Counted from the first letter of the stretch, positions 39,536 through 48,387 are shown. The stretch: DNA of 64,000 bases from Asanoa ferruginea (GCF_003387075.1 NZ_QUMQ01000001.1:682001-746000), one strand, 5' to 3'. The notes: generated by a model from the sequence alone, not told the origin. Program-made: numbers and translations.

Positions 39536-40425
39536 CCGCCGCGGCCGTTGCGGAGCGCGCTCGCCGCGATGCGGATCAGGTCGATGTTGACGCCCGCCGC
39601 GCCGCTCGGGTCGTGCACCTTCAGTTTCACATCGAGGCTCACGGTGGTCTCGCCCCAGCCCTGCGCCTCGATGTTGAGGTGGGCCACCTTCTGCGACTTC
39701 AGCTGCGACAGGTAGCCGAGCGGCGCCAACTGGACCTTGTCGGCCGCCGACAGGGCGTTGAGCTTGGACTGCTTCTTGGTGTTGGGGTTGTCGACCAGGT
39801 TGCGGAAGTCTTCCGTGCCGCCCAGGTTGACCTGGTAGGAACTGGTCAGGGTCAACCCCCGCTCGGCGAGCAACCGCAGCAACGTGTTGTGCAGCACCGA
39901 CGTGCCGAACTGGCTGGCCAGGTCGTCGCCGAGCAGCGGCAGCCCGGCCGCCTCGAACCGCTCGATCCACTGTGGATCGCGCCCGATCGGGTCCGAGGTG
40001 GTGTTGATGAAGGCGACACCCGCGACACGGGCCGCCTCCGCGTAGGCCCGGGCGGTGTCCGGGCGGCCGCTCGGCGCCGAGTAGAGCAGGACCTCGGCCC
40101 CCGCGAGCGCCGCCGCCACCCGGTCGACCTCGGTGGCGTCGACCAGCCCCTTGGTCACCGGGACGCCCGCCGGAGCCAGATCCGCGGCGAGACGCGGGAA
40201 GTTGTTGGGCGACATGAAGATCGCCTCGGTTAGATCCTTGCCGACCTTGGCGTCGGAGGTCGCGAAGGCGGCGACGAAGTCGATGTCAGCCACCCCGAGG
40301 CCGTCGATGACCGGCGTCCGGATGCCCACCAGGCTGCCGGTCTGCCGATAGAGCGCGATCCCCTGCACCAGCGCCGACGTGTTGTTGCCGACGCCCACAA
40401 CCGCGACCCGAACCCGTTTGATCAT
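39481..40425 (-). CDS. divergent inositol-3-phosphate synthase-like protein
   Basis: ATG 40425 gives 314 residues. The Rossmann start is RVAVVGVGNNTSALVQGI. The synthase catalytic domain shows GDDLASQFGTSVLHNTLLRLL, the NLGGTEDFRN loop (usual NVGGNxDF) and KKQSKLNALS (Lys residues aligning with the catalytic SKK region). It is shorter than the usual actinobacterial synthase of about 360. The gene may encode a diverged Ino1 paralog rather than the housekeeping enzyme. It overlaps the convergent hypothetical gene by 55 bases. Confidence 0.85.
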   Translation of the reverse strand: MIKRVRVAVVGVGNNTSALVQGIALYRQTGSLVGIRTPVIDGLGVADIDFVAAFATSDAKVGKDLTEAIFMSPNNFPRLAADLAPAGVPVTKGLVDATEVDRVAAALAGAEVLLYSAPSGRPDTARAYAEAARVAGVAFINTTSDPIGRDPQWIERFEAAGLPLLGDDLASQFGTSVLHNTLLRLLAERGLTLTSSYQVNLGGTEDFRNLVDNPNTKKQSKLNALSAADKVQLAPLGYLSQLKSQKVAHLNIEAQGWGETTVSLDVKLKVHDPSGAAGVNIDLIRIAASALRNGRGGYPTEASPLLKSPPGTSI

Positions 40426-40511
40426 GAACACGACAGTACGTCTGGTGCTCACCGCGGTGTCGCCGGGGCTTTTGCGGACCTTGGGGTGGTTGGGGTCGTA
40501 ACGTGCTCTGT

Positions 40512-40937
40512 ATGGGTGAGCAAATGAGCGAGGACGAGTGGAAGGCCTTCATCATGGAAGGCACCCGCACCGGCATGCTGGCCACCGTGCGGGCAGACGG
40601 CAGCCCACACGTCGCGCCCATGTGGTTTCTGCTTGATGGGAGCGATCTGGTCTTCACGACCGAAGACGACACCGTGAAGGCACACAACCTCGTGCGGGAT
40701 TCCCGGGCGGCCATCTGCGTCGACGACGCGCGGCCTCCGTATTCGTTCGCGGTGCTCAACGGACGAGTGAATATCTCCGAGGACCCTGGGCAGTTGCGCG
40801 AGTGGGCGGCCAGGATCGCCGCGCGTTACATGGGCGAAGACCGCGCAGACGAATACGGCCGGCGCAACAGCGTGCCGGGCATGTTGCTGGTGCGCCTGCG
40901 GATCGAGCACGTCGCCGCCGAGCACGCCATCGCCTAG
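40512..40937 (+). CDS. PPOX-class F420/FMN-dependent enzyme
   Basis: ATG 40512 gives 141 residues (ATG 40524 is an alternative start). The split beta-barrel fold is recognised by GTRTGMLATVRADGSPHVAPMWFLLDG, then DTVKAHNLVRDSRAAICVDD and FAVLNGRVNISEDP. This matches the pyridoxamine-5'-phosphate-oxidase-like F420 family common in actinomycetes. The substrate is unknown. It converges on the next gene with overlapping ends. Confidence 0.88.
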   Translation: MGEQMSEDEWKAFIMEGTRTGMLATVRADGSPHVAPMWFLLDGSDLVFTTEDDTVKAHNLVRDSRAAICVDDARPPYSFAVLNGRVNISEDPGQLREWAARIAARYMGEDRADEYGRRNSVPGMLLVRLRIEHVAAEHAIA

Positions 40938-41380
40938 TCTCCGGAGAAACCCCAGAAATAGATCTCCTCCGGCTCCCCCGCCGCGTTGTGCAGGACCGCG
41001 CACCGCCCGAACCAGCGCTGTTCGGCGAGCGGCTTGAGCGCCTCGACGTGGTCGCGGGTCAGCTTCGCCACGCCGATCTTCGCGAGGGCTTCCGCCTCGC
41101 TGACCGGCTGCACCGTGCTGATCTCGGGCTTTTCGCCGTCGGCAACCATTCGGTCCATGTCCAGAATGGAGTGCGTGCCCGACTGCCGCACCCTCTCCGG
41201 CTCCCACAACTCGTCCTCGGTCCGCGGCCGATTCGGGAAGTCGGCAGCCGACGTGCCGAACTGATACGGCACCGCCCACCAATAGTCGCCCGTGTCGAAG
41301 ACATGCTGACGCAACTCATCCAACGCGGCGTCGAGATCCGGCTGATACGCCACGTAGTAGTCCCACCACGATGCGCCCAT
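40934..41380 (-). CDS. hypothetical actinobacterial protein, 148 residues
   Basis: ATG 41380 gives MGASWWDYYVAYQPDLDAALDELRQ. It is soluble and highly acidic, with a middle region RPRTEDELWEPERVRQSGTHSILDMDRM. The C-terminus (FGRCAVLHNAAGEPEEIYFWGFSGD) is well defined. Proteins like this occur widely in actinomycetes, but I cannot name a function. It is on the same strand as the SPFH cluster, 48 bases after the preceding small gene. Confidence 0.7.
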   Translation of the reverse strand: MGASWWDYYVAYQPDLDAALDELRQHVFDTGDYWWAVPYQFGTSAADFPNRPRTEDELWEPERVRQSGTHSILDMDRMVADGEKPEISTVQPVSEAEALAKIGVAKLTRDHVEALKPLAEQRWFGRCAVLHNAAGEPEEIYFWGFSGD

Positions 41381-41428
41381 GCCCGCCCCCTGCTAGTTGA
41401 TCTTCGCTGGCACACTCGCCGGAAGCAG

Positions 41429-41767
41429 TCAGTCGGGATAGCCCGACAGCGGATCCATCACGAAAGTCTTGTTAGCTGGGTCGACCGACAGCCAACCCGT
41501 CGCCCGGTTGTCCGGAAGCAGCGCCGACCAGTCGATCTCGGCGCGCGACCGCGCTGCCGGGTCGACGAACAGCACGAACCGCCACCGTTCCTGCCCGCTG
41601 GCGCCGCACCAGGCGGCACCGCGGACGCATGGCGGCGCACCGGTCAGCTCATATTCCTCAGCGATCAGACCGTCACACCAGTGCCGGCGCAGGTGCCGGT
41701 CCTCGAAACCCCGGAACTCCGCGCTGACGCGGAGTTCCAGCCGCAGCCAGAACTCCGCCTCATCCAA
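41429..41767 (-). CDS. hypothetical protein, 112 residues
   Basis: A TTG at 41767 is the only possible early start; an in-frame stop lies a few codons upstream. It reads MDEAEFWLRLELRVSAEF, with CDGLIAEEYELTG, GASGQERWRFVLFVDP and SVDPANKTFVMDPLSGYPD. It is 10 bases after the SPFH gene stop, suggesting co-expression. No family recognised. Confidence 0.6.
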   Translation of the reverse strand: MDEAEFWLRLELRVSAEFRGFEDRHLRRHWCDGLIAEEYELTGAPPCVRGAAWCGASGQERWRFVLFVDPAARSRAEIDWSALLPDNRATGWLSVDPANKTFVMDPLSGYPD

Positions 41768-41776
41768 GACCGCTAC

Positions 41777-42904
41777 CTACGCTTCGCGCTGGGCGGCGAT
41801 CACCGGCGGGGCTGCCGACGGCGACGCGTCCATTCCCTTGCGCACGGTGTCCAACAGCGCCATCCCCTGGGCAGCCAGGGACGCCACCACGCTGTTGAGG
41901 CCCTCCGCTCCATTGAGGACCGTCAAGTTGGCGCCCTGCAATCCTTGCGCCGCTGCCCGCAACAACTCCGGAAGCTGCTGGATGACGAGCTGGTCCAGGG
42001 CGATCCGATCCGAAGCCGCAGCCGCCTCCGCGGACAGCTTCGTCGCGTCGGCCTGTGCCCGGGCCAGCGTGGTGATCCGCTCGGCCTCGGCCTGCGCCGG
42101 ACGAACCACCTCGGCCACCAGCTCAGCCTGCCGCAACTCGGCGTTCTTCTGCGCCACCAGCGCCCGCTCGACGAGCACGCTCTGCTGCGCCTGGGCCGCC
42201 GCCAGCGGGCCGGCCTGTGCCGCCGTCTGCTGCGCCTGGTCGATCTCCGCCTGATAGTGCGCCTGCGCGATCGCGGTCTGCCGCGCGTACTCCGCCTGGT
42301 TGCGCACGCTTTCCTGCTGTGCCATCGCGCTGGCCTGGTCGGCGATCGCCTGCGCCACCTTGGCTTCCTGGTTTACCCGGGCCTGGTGCGGCGCCGCCAG
42401 TGCCCGGATATAACCGGCGCCCTTGTCGTCGATGCTGCTGATCTGGAGCGAGTCGATGTCGAGGCCGATCCGCGCCATCTCCGTCTTGCTGGCATCCACG
42501 ATCGCGTCGGCCAGGGTCTGCTGCTCGCGGATGATCGCCTCGACCGTCATGCTGCCGATGATGCTGCGCAGGTGGCCGCTGAAGATGCGGCCGACCAGGA
42601 CCGGCATCTGCGACTGGTCGCCCTGGAAACGGCGGGCCGCCGCCGCGATCGACTCGTGGTCGTCGCCGACCTTGAAGGCGATCACGGACCGTACGCCCAA
42701 GGTCAGGCCCTGTTGGGTGTAGCAGTCCTCCTCGACCTCGGCCTCCTGCATCGCCAGGGTCAGGCGGGTGGCCTTGGAGAAGATCGGGACGACGAAGGTG
42801 CCGTGACCCGTGACGATCTTGAACGGTAGGGCGTCCGCGCCGCGTTGTTTGCGGCCGCTGATCAGGAGCGCCTCGTTGGGTGCTGGCACCCGGTAACCGA
42901 ACAT
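41777..42904 (-). CDS. SPFH/flotillin-like protein
   Basis: ATG 42904 gives 375 residues. The SPFH domain spans about 10-200 (GHGTFVVPIFSKATRLTLAMQEAEV, GVRSVIAFKVGDDHESIAAAARRF, GHLRSIIGSMTVEAIIREQQTLADAI). A long Ala/Gln/Glu-rich coiled coil (about 200-330, AEKAQ/AQAQ-rich) and a C-terminal oligomerisation tail follow. There is no N-terminal TM helix, so it resembles cytosolic or peripherally attached flotillins. It lies 14 bases after an NfeD-like gene, the usual partner. Confidence 0.9.
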   Translation of the reverse strand: MFGYRVPAPNEALLISGRKQRGADALPFKIVTGHGTFVVPIFSKATRLTLAMQEAEVEEDCYTQQGLTLGVRSVIAFKVGDDHESIAAAARRFQGDQSQMPVLVGRIFSGHLRSIIGSMTVEAIIREQQTLADAIVDASKTEMARIGLDIDSLQISSIDDKGAGYIRALAAPHQARVNQEAKVAQAIADQASAMAQQESVRNQAEYARQTAIAQAHYQAEIDQAQQTAAQAGPLAAAQAQQSVLVERALVAQKNAELRQAELVAEVVRPAQAEAERITTLARAQADATKLSAEAAAASDRIALDQLVIQQLPELLRAAAQGLQGANLTVLNGAEGLNSVVASLAAQGMALLDTVRKGMDASPSAAPPVIAAQREA

Positions 42905-42917
42905 TGCTGCGCCTCTT

Positions 42918-43145
42918 TCATGGTGTGTGCTGTGGCGTCGGTGACCACGGTTCGACATCCACCTGGCGCGCGCCGCGGTAGTGGATGACGAGCACATGAG
43001 CGCCGATGGCAATCGGCTCGACGGCGTATGCGAGGTAGTGATGGGGGACGCCCTGGACCTTGACCCGGATCTCGCCGGCCCGGTCGCCGCCGCGGACCGC
43101 GGTGACCACCACGCCGATCTTGCCGACCAGTGCCTGACCGCGCAC
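42918..43145 (-). CDS. NfeD-like OB-fold protein
   Basis: GTG 43145 gives 75 residues matching the C-terminal OB domain of NfeD proteins (ALVGKIGVVVTAVRGGDRAGEIRVKV, EPIAIGAHVLVIHYRGARQVDVEPW). Full NfeD has TM helices; this minimal version has none. Genomic pairing with the SPFH gene 14 bases downstream supports the assignment, as NfeD and flotillin commonly form membrane microdomain units. Confidence 0.78.
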   Translation of the reverse strand: MRGQALVGKIGVVVTAVRGGDRAGEIRVKVQGVPHHYLAYAVEPIAIGAHVLVIHYRGARQVDVEPWSPTPQHTP

Positions 43146-43308
43146 TACCGCTCCCTACCGTCGTCTCGTCGCGCTGGGTCGCGCGTCAAGACCTCTGCAA
43201 TCCCCGATTGTGCACCCGCGCGCACAACCGGTGTGTCCCCCGGTCAGGCATGTCCGGGCGACGCCCGGCAAGATCAGCCCTGAGGTGCGGAAAGAGCGGG
43301 GAGAAGCG

Positions 43309-44067
43309 ATGAAGATCGCAGTGACCGGGGGTACGGGACGGCTCGGCGGCCGGGTCGTGGAGTTGTTGACGGCGGCGGGCGGACCCGAGGTGGTCGCCCT
43401 CAACAGCCGGACCGCGGCGTACGACGATCCCGCGGCGCTGCTGGCCGCCTTCTCCGGTGTGGACACACTCGTCTTCGTGTCCAGTGACGGCGAGGCGGCC
43501 CGGGTGGTCGTGCACCACCGCAACGTGCTCGACGCGGCGACGGCCGCCGGCGTCGGGCACGTCGTGCTGCTCAGCGGCCTCGACGTCGCGCTCGACTCGC
43601 CGTTCTGTTACGCGTTCACCAACGGCGACACGGAGCGCATGCTGCGGGCGAGCGGGCTCGCGTACTCCATCGTTCGGGCGGGTCTGTTCGCCGAGTTCTT
43701 CCTCGGCCTGGTGCGCGGCGCCGGCGACCAGGTCGCGCTGCCGGCCGCCGACGCGCGGGTCTCGCTGGTCGCCCGCGACGACGTGGCGCGCTGCCTGGCG
43801 GCGTTGGCGCTGGGCACGCCCACCAACCGGGAGCACGACGTGACCGGGCCGGAGAGCCTGACCGTTGCCGAGGTCGTCGCCAAGGCGGGATTCGCACACG
43901 CCGAGACCAGCGTCGCCGAGTTCGGGGCGACGCTGGCCAGGGGAGGCGAGGAGCCGTGGTGGGTCTACGCCTACTGCTCGATGTTCGAGTCGATCCGGCA
44001 GGGCCGGTGGGAGCGCGTGTCAGACGCCGTCACCGCGCTCACCGGCCGGCCGGCCCGCCCGGTCTGA
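43309..44067 (+). CDS. NmrA/atypical SDR NAD(P)-binding protein
   Basis: ATG 43309 with GGGGAGAAGC upstream gives 252 residues. The Rossmann start is MKIAVTGGTGRLGGRVVELL. It then shows VFVSSDGEAARVVVHHRNVLDAA, the region HVVLLSGLDVAL and SIVRAGLFAEFFLG typical of NmrA-like atypical SDRs that act as redox sensors or isoflavone-reductase-like enzymes. The catalytic Tyr-x3-Lys is absent. It ends in one arm of a 13-bp inverted repeat. Confidence 0.88.
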   Translation: MKIAVTGGTGRLGGRVVELLTAAGGPEVVALNSRTAAYDDPAALLAAFSGVDTLVFVSSDGEAARVVVHHRNVLDAATAAGVGHVVLLSGLDVALDSPFCYAFTNGDTERMLRASGLAYSIVRAGLFAEFFLGLVRGAGDQVALPAADARVSLVARDDVARCLAALALGTPTNREHDVTGPESLTVAEVVAKAGFAHAETSVAEFGATLARGGEEPWWVYAYCSMFESIRQGRWERVSDAVTALTGRPARPV

Positions 44068-44096
44068 CCCCCGATTGTCACCGGACCGGGCGGGCC
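44052..44096. terminator. convergent-gene hairpin
   Basis: GGCCCGCCCGGTC (44052-44064) and GACCGGGCGGGCC (44084-44096) form a perfect 13-bp stem around a 19-base loop. The stem begins inside the last codons of the NmrA gene and ends just before the convergent lipoprotein stop. There is no T-run, so termination is likely but not certain. Confidence 0.6.
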
Positions 44097-44101
44097 ACAC
44101 C

Positions 44102-44884
44102 TCAGCTGTTGAGCAGTTCGTAGGCCGCCGCCGGGGCCTCCTGGCTCGCGCTGGCGGCCGGTGCCTTCACCTCGGGCGCGCTGCCGTATTTGCTGTATGT
44201 CGCATGATGCGTAAACGGTTTTACCTTGGCGTACCCCGGCACCTTGATGTCGATCGTCGCCAGCCGGCCCGCGTCGTCGAGCGTCGCCGTGAACGGGACC
44301 GCCTTGGCCTTGGCACCCAGCGCCTTGATGCCCTCGTCGTCGACGATCTGCGCTTCCGCCGCCTTGGTGAGGTCGAGGGTGCCGGCGAACGTGCCGGGCT
44401 TGTCCTCCGTCACCTTGACGATCGCGTCGAACAGCGCGGCGGCCGCGACCGGGTCGGGGTCCTCGAGGTTGGTGAACGGGTCTTCGTCGACCTTCGACTT
44501 GTCGACCTTCAACCACTTCTTCGGCAGTTGCGGCAATCCGGGGATCTTCTTGTCAAAGCTGATCTTGACCCACTCGTCCTTCTCGACCAGGAGGAAGGAC
44601 ATGGTCAGGGTGAAACCCACCTCCGGCTCCTTGTACGCGGTCGTCATGCTGATTCGCTGGCTCTTCGGATCGACCACCCCGCTGGTGCTGCTCGCACCGT
44701 CCTTGAAGGAGAACGCGTACCGGCCGGCCGACCCGTCGGGGACCGCCGCCGCCAGCTTCTCCTGCGCGGACGGTGGCGCGGTGGTCACCGGGGCGGATGC
44801 CGCCTCGCTACCCAGTGCCCCGCAGCCGGCGAGCAGTGCGGTCGCCGTGCCCGCGACGAGGGCGGTGATGATGCGTCGTCTCAT
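44102..44884 (-). CDS. lipoprotein, 260 residues
   Basis: ATG 44884 gives a signal peptide with lipobox ALLAGC (Cys21), then GALGSEAASAPVTTAPPS spacer. The body is a beta-rich fold with GRYAFSFKDGASSTSGVVDPKSQRIS in part, GFTLTMSFLLVEKDEWVKISFDKKI and KPGTFAGTLDLTKA. The layout is like LppX/LprG-type lipid-binding lipoproteins of actinomycetes, but the match is weak. It faces the outer surface. Divergent from the SARP gene. Confidence 0.75.
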   Translation of the reverse strand: MRRRIITALVAGTATALLAGCGALGSEAASAPVTTAPPSAQEKLAAAVPDGSAGRYAFSFKDGASSTSGVVDPKSQRISMTTAYKEPEVGFTLTMSFLLVEKDEWVKISFDKKIPGLPQLPKKWLKVDKSKVDEDPFTNLEDPDPVAAAALFDAIVKVTEDKPGTFAGTLDLTKAAEAQIVDDEGIKALGAKAKAVPFTATLDDAGRLATIDIKVPGYAKVKPFTHHATYSKYGSAPEVKAPAASASQEAPAAAYELLNS

Positions 44885-45039
44885 TGCGATTCTCTCCGTC
44901 GGTCGAGGTGTCACGGCGGAGATGCTGGGGGAACCCGCTGCCGTACCGATGCCGTTATGCTGCGGTGCACTGCCGAGCGGCTGCCGTGCACGCGAGACCA
45001 GGCGTTATCCGAGGTCAGCGAGGGGCGAGGGGAAAGGGT

Positions 45040-46662
45040 TTGCCGCATCGCTTCGAGATCCTCGGGCCGATCCGGGTCGTCGACGACGACCAGGAGATCG
45101 ACCTGGGCCCCGGCAAACAGCGCGCCGTGCTCGCGGTGTTGTTGCTCAACGCCAACAAGCCCGTCCCGACGGCGCAGATCGTCGACGCGGTCTGGCAGGA
45201 CGAACCACCGGAAAACGGCGCCAACGTCGTCCAGAAATACATCGCCGGCCTGCGCCGGGCGCTGGAGCCCGAGCGGTCGCCGCGTACCCCTGGTCAGTTG
45301 CTGGCGTTGACCGAGGCCGGCTACCTCGCGCGGGTGCCCGACAACGGCCTGGACATCGACCTCTTTCACGATTGTGTACGCGCCGCGCGCGCCAGCCAGG
45401 CCGCCGGCCAGCTCGACGAGGCGGCCGCCGAGCTGCGCGCCGCGTTGGCGCTCTGGCAGGGCGAGGCCCTGGCCGGCCTGTCCGGCGGCTACTTCACGGC
45501 GGCGCGCGAGCGCCTCGGCGACGCCCGGTGCGCGGCCTACGAGACGCTGGGTGAGGTCGAGCTGGCCCGGGGGCGGCACGCCAGCCTGGTGCCCGAGCTG
45601 GTCCGGCTGGTCGCCGAGTTCCCGCTGCGCGAGCAGTTGCGCTACCAGTTGATCCTCGCGCTCTACCGGAGCGGCCGGCAGGCCGAGGCGCTGGCGGCGT
45701 TCCGCACGGCCCGCGAGTTCCTGGCCGACGAGTTCGGCGTCGACCCCGGCAGCCAGCTCCAGGAGCTGCACCGGCGGATGCTGCGGTCGGATCCTTCGCT
45801 GCTTCTCACGCCCGTGGCGGCGGAAGCGGCCGCGCTACCGCACCCGCGCGTGCCCACGGCCGCGCCGCCTGTACCGCTCATGGCGCCCGCGCCGCCCATG
45901 GCACCCGTGTCACCTGTTTCGCCCGTGCCGATGCCGCCTGCCGGCCTGCCGTTGGCGCTGGGGCCGGGGCCCGGGCTGGGCCAGCGGGGGTGGCGGTGGG
46001 GTGACTCGCCGCCCAACTGGGTGCGGCTCTGTGCGGTGCTGGCGACGCTGGCCGGCGCCGGACTGGTGACCTGGCTCGTCATCGGCGCGTACGCGGTGAA
46101 TCGGCGCAGCCGGATCCTCGGTCTGATCGCCTTCGCCTACCTGGGGCTCGGCGCCGTCAGTTGCGCGATCGTCGACGCCACGGCCGACGACCCCAACGCC
46201 GGCGGCTACGCCATCGGGATGTGGTTCTTCGCGTGGTTCGGCGGCGCCGTGCACGTAGCGGTGCTCAACTTCCTGCCCAAGCGCGGCCGCGACGACGACC
46301 TCGAGCGCCGGGTCAAGCGGGAGCAGGCACGCCAGTTGCTCCAGCACCATCCGGCACTCGCGCACCAGCTCGGCGTCGGTCGACCCGACCTGCCCGGCCA
46401 CTTCGACGACGGCGGGCTGGTCGACGTCAACGCCGTTCCCGAGCCGGTCCTCGCGACGCTGCCCGGCGTCGGGCCGCAGCGGGCCTGGGCGATCGCCGTC
46501 GACCGGTCCCGGCGCGGCCCGTTCGGCACGGTCGACGACCTGGCGGCCCGCGGCCTGGTCGAACCGCGCGATCTCGACCGCCTGCGCGAGATCATCATCT
46601 GCGGGCAAACTTTTTCCGGCCACCGTGTCGATCCGGTGCCGGGCCACTCGACCTTGGCGTGA
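45040..46662 (+). CDS. SARP (AfsR/DnrI-type) regulator fused to TM and HhH domains
   Basis: TTG 45040 has GAGGGG seven bases upstream and gives 540 residues. The OmpR-like winged helix spans about 1-95 (FEILGPIRVVDDDQEIDLG, KQRAVLAVLLLNANKPV). A bacterial transcriptional activation domain spans about 100-255 (RLVAEFPLREQLRYQLILALYRSGRQAEAL). A Pro/Met/Ala-rich linker, about three TM helices (340-420) and a C-terminal ComEA-type helix-hairpin-helix follow (VDVNAVPEPVLATLPGVGPQRAWAIAVDRS). SARP regulators usually end after the BTAD or carry NB-ARC; a membrane plus HhH extension is unusual. Confidence 0.85.
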   Translation: MPHRFEILGPIRVVDDDQEIDLGPGKQRAVLAVLLLNANKPVPTAQIVDAVWQDEPPENGANVVQKYIAGLRRALEPERSPRTPGQLLALTEAGYLARVPDNGLDIDLFHDCVRAARASQAAGQLDEAAAELRAALALWQGEALAGLSGGYFTAARERLGDARCAAYETLGEVELARGRHASLVPELVRLVAEFPLREQLRYQLILALYRSGRQAEALAAFRTAREFLADEFGVDPGSQLQELHRRMLRSDPSLLLTPVAAEAAALPHPRVPTAAPPVPLMAPAPPMAPVSPVSPVPMPPAGLPLALGPGPGLGQRGWRWGDSPPNWVRLCAVLATLAGAGLVTWLVIGAYAVNRRSRILGLIAFAYLGLGAVSCAIVDATADDPNAGGYAIGMWFFAWFGGAVHVAVLNFLPKRGRDDDLERRVKREQARQLLQHHPALAHQLGVGRPDLPGHFDDGGLVDVNAVPEPVLATLPGVGPQRAWAIAVDRSRRGPFGTVDDLAARGLVEPRDLDRLREIIICGQTFSGHRVDPVPGHSTLA

Positions 46663-46702
46663 AAGGGTCGAGAAACGGCCCAGCTTCACGAGGAGAACCA
46701 CG

Positions 46703-47122
46703 ATGGCCAAGTACATGCTGATCATGCGCGGCACCGACGAGACCGGCGCCAAGATGATGGAGACCCCGTTCGAGGAGATGCTCGAGACGATGGGCCGTCT
46801 CAACGAAGAGATGATCAAGGCGGGCGTGCTCGTCGCGGCCGAGGGCCTGGACGACCCGTCGCAGGGCGTGGTGGTCGACTACGACGGCGAGGTGCCGGTC
46901 GTCACCGACGGCCCCTACGGCGAGACCAAGGAACTGTTCGGCGGGTTCTGGATGCTCGACGTGGCGTCGAAGGACGAGGCCGTCGAGTGGGCCAAGCGGC
47001 TGCCGGCCTTCCCCGGCGCGAAGTGTGAGATCCGCCGGGTGCCCACCATCGACGAGTTCCCGCAGGACAACGAGTGGGTCGTCAAGGAGCGGGCCTGGCG
47101 CGAGCGCACCGGCCAGCTCTGA
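46703..47122 (+). CDS. YCII-related protein
   Basis: ATG 46703 with AGGAGAACC upstream gives 139 residues (MAKYMLIMRGTDETGAKMM, GVVVDYDGEVPVVTDGPYGETKELFGGFWMLDV). YCII fold with His/Asp-type sites partly present. Its TGA overlaps the ATG of the DUF6596 sigma factor by one base, the standard pairing. The relative at 37284-37628 has lost its sigma partner. Confidence 0.92.
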   Translation: MAKYMLIMRGTDETGAKMMETPFEEMLETMGRLNEEMIKAGVLVAAEGLDDPSQGVVVDYDGEVPVVTDGPYGETKELFGGFWMLDVASKDEAVEWAKRLPAFPGAKCEIRRVPTIDEFPQDNEWVVKERAWRERTGQL

Positions 47123-48387
47123 TGGCCGAGGCCACCGGTGGCCCGCCGACCGCCGAATCGGCGCGGCGGGCCGTCGAGGCCGTGTGGCGGATCGAGTCGG
47201 CCCGCATCGTCGCCGCGCTGGCCCGCTACACGGGTGACTTCGAACTCGCCGAAGACGTCGCCCAGGAGGCGGTGGCGGAGGCACTGGTCAGTTGGTCCCG
47301 CGACGGCACACCGGACTCGCCGGTCGGCTGGCTGCTGGCCACCGCGCGGCGGCGGGCGATCGACACGTTCCGCCGCCGGGCGGCGCTCGACGACCGCTAC
47401 GCCACGCTGGCGTTGGCCACACCCGCGTCCGAAGAACTCCCGTGGGACCCGGACCGGGTCGACGACGACATCCTCGCGCTGATGTTCGTGGCCTGCCATC
47501 CGGTGCTCTCGCCGGAGGCCCGGGTGGCGCTGACCCTGCGTACGGTCGGCGGCCTGTCGAGCGAGGAGATCGCCCGCGCGTTCCTGGTGCCGGTGCCGAC
47601 GATCCAGGCCCGGATCACGAGGGCCAAGAAGACCATCGCCGCCGCGGGGGTGCCCTTCGAACTCCCACCGGCGTCCGACCGCCGCACCCGCCTCGGCGGC
47701 GTGCTGAGCGTGCTCTACGTGATCTTCACGGAAGGCTCGACGGCGACGGCCGGCGACCGCCTGCTGCGCACCGACCTGGCCTACGAGGCTATCCGGCTGA
47801 CCCGCATGCTGGCCGCGCTGCTGCCCGACGAGCCGGAGGTGTTCGGCCTGCTCGCGCTCTGCGAGCTGACGGCCGCGCGCTTCCCCGCGCGCACCGGCCC
47901 CGACGGCGAGGCGGTCCTGCTGGAAGACCAGGACCGGCGGCTGTGGGACCGCTCGGCGATCCGGCGCGGTGGCGCGGCGATGACCCGGGCGTCGTCGCTC
48001 GGCCGCGGCCTCGGTCCGTATGGGCTACAGGCCGCGATCGCCGCCTGCCACGCGTCGGCGGCGTCGGTCACGGAGACGGACTGGGACCGGATTGTGGTCC
48101 TTTACGAGGCCCTCGGCCGGGTCGCGCCGTCACCGATCGTCGAGCTCAACCGCGCGGTCGCGGTGGCGATGGCGTCGGGGCCGGGTCCGGCGCTGTCTAT
48201 TGTGGATGAGCTGGTGGCGACGGACCGGCTGTCGGGCTCACACCTGTTGCCGAGCGTACGCGGCGAGTTGCTGACCCGACTCGGCCGCAACACGGAGGCC
48301 CGCGCCGAGTTGGAACTGGCCGCCCGGCTGTGCGGCAACACCCGCGAGCGCTCGGTGCTCCTCCGCAAGGCCGCCGCGTTGTCATAG
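47122..48387 (+). CDS. ECF sigma factor with DUF6596 C-terminal domain
   Basis: This 421-residue protein has region 2 at about 20-90 (IVAALARYTGDFELAEDVAQEAVAEAL in part, SPVGWLLATARRRAIDTFRR), DPDRVDDDILALMFVACHPVLSPEARVALTLRTVGGLSSEEIA in region 4, and a long helical C-terminal domain (about 185-421, VLYVIFTEGSTAT, LNRAVAVAMASGPG). This large ECF group usually lacks an anti-sigma factor and may be controlled through its own C-terminal domain or the YCII partner. The gene is complete, unlike the remnant at 36.8-37.3 kb. Confidence 0.95.
   Translation: MAEATGGPPTAESARRAVEAVWRIESARIVAALARYTGDFELAEDVAQEAVAEALVSWSRDGTPDSPVGWLLATARRRAIDTFRRRAALDDRYATLALATPASEELPWDPDRVDDDILALMFVACHPVLSPEARVALTLRTVGGLSSEEIARAFLVPVPTIQARITRAKKTIAAAGVPFELPPASDRRTRLGGVLSVLYVIFTEGSTATAGDRLLRTDLAYEAIRLTRMLAALLPDEPEVFGLLALCELTAARFPARTGPDGEAVLLEDQDRRLWDRSAIRRGGAAMTRASSLGRGLGPYGLQAAIAACHASAASVTETDWDRIVVLYEALGRVAPSPIVELNRAVAVAMASGPGPALSIVDELVATDRLSGSHLLPSVRGELLTRLGRNTEARAELELAARLCGNTRERSVLLRKAAALS

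Noticed and set aside
40452-40452. Longer start for the Ino1-like gene
   Set aside because: The added residues MSTRRTVVF lack conservation logic; the ATG at 40425 gives the usual Rossmann start.
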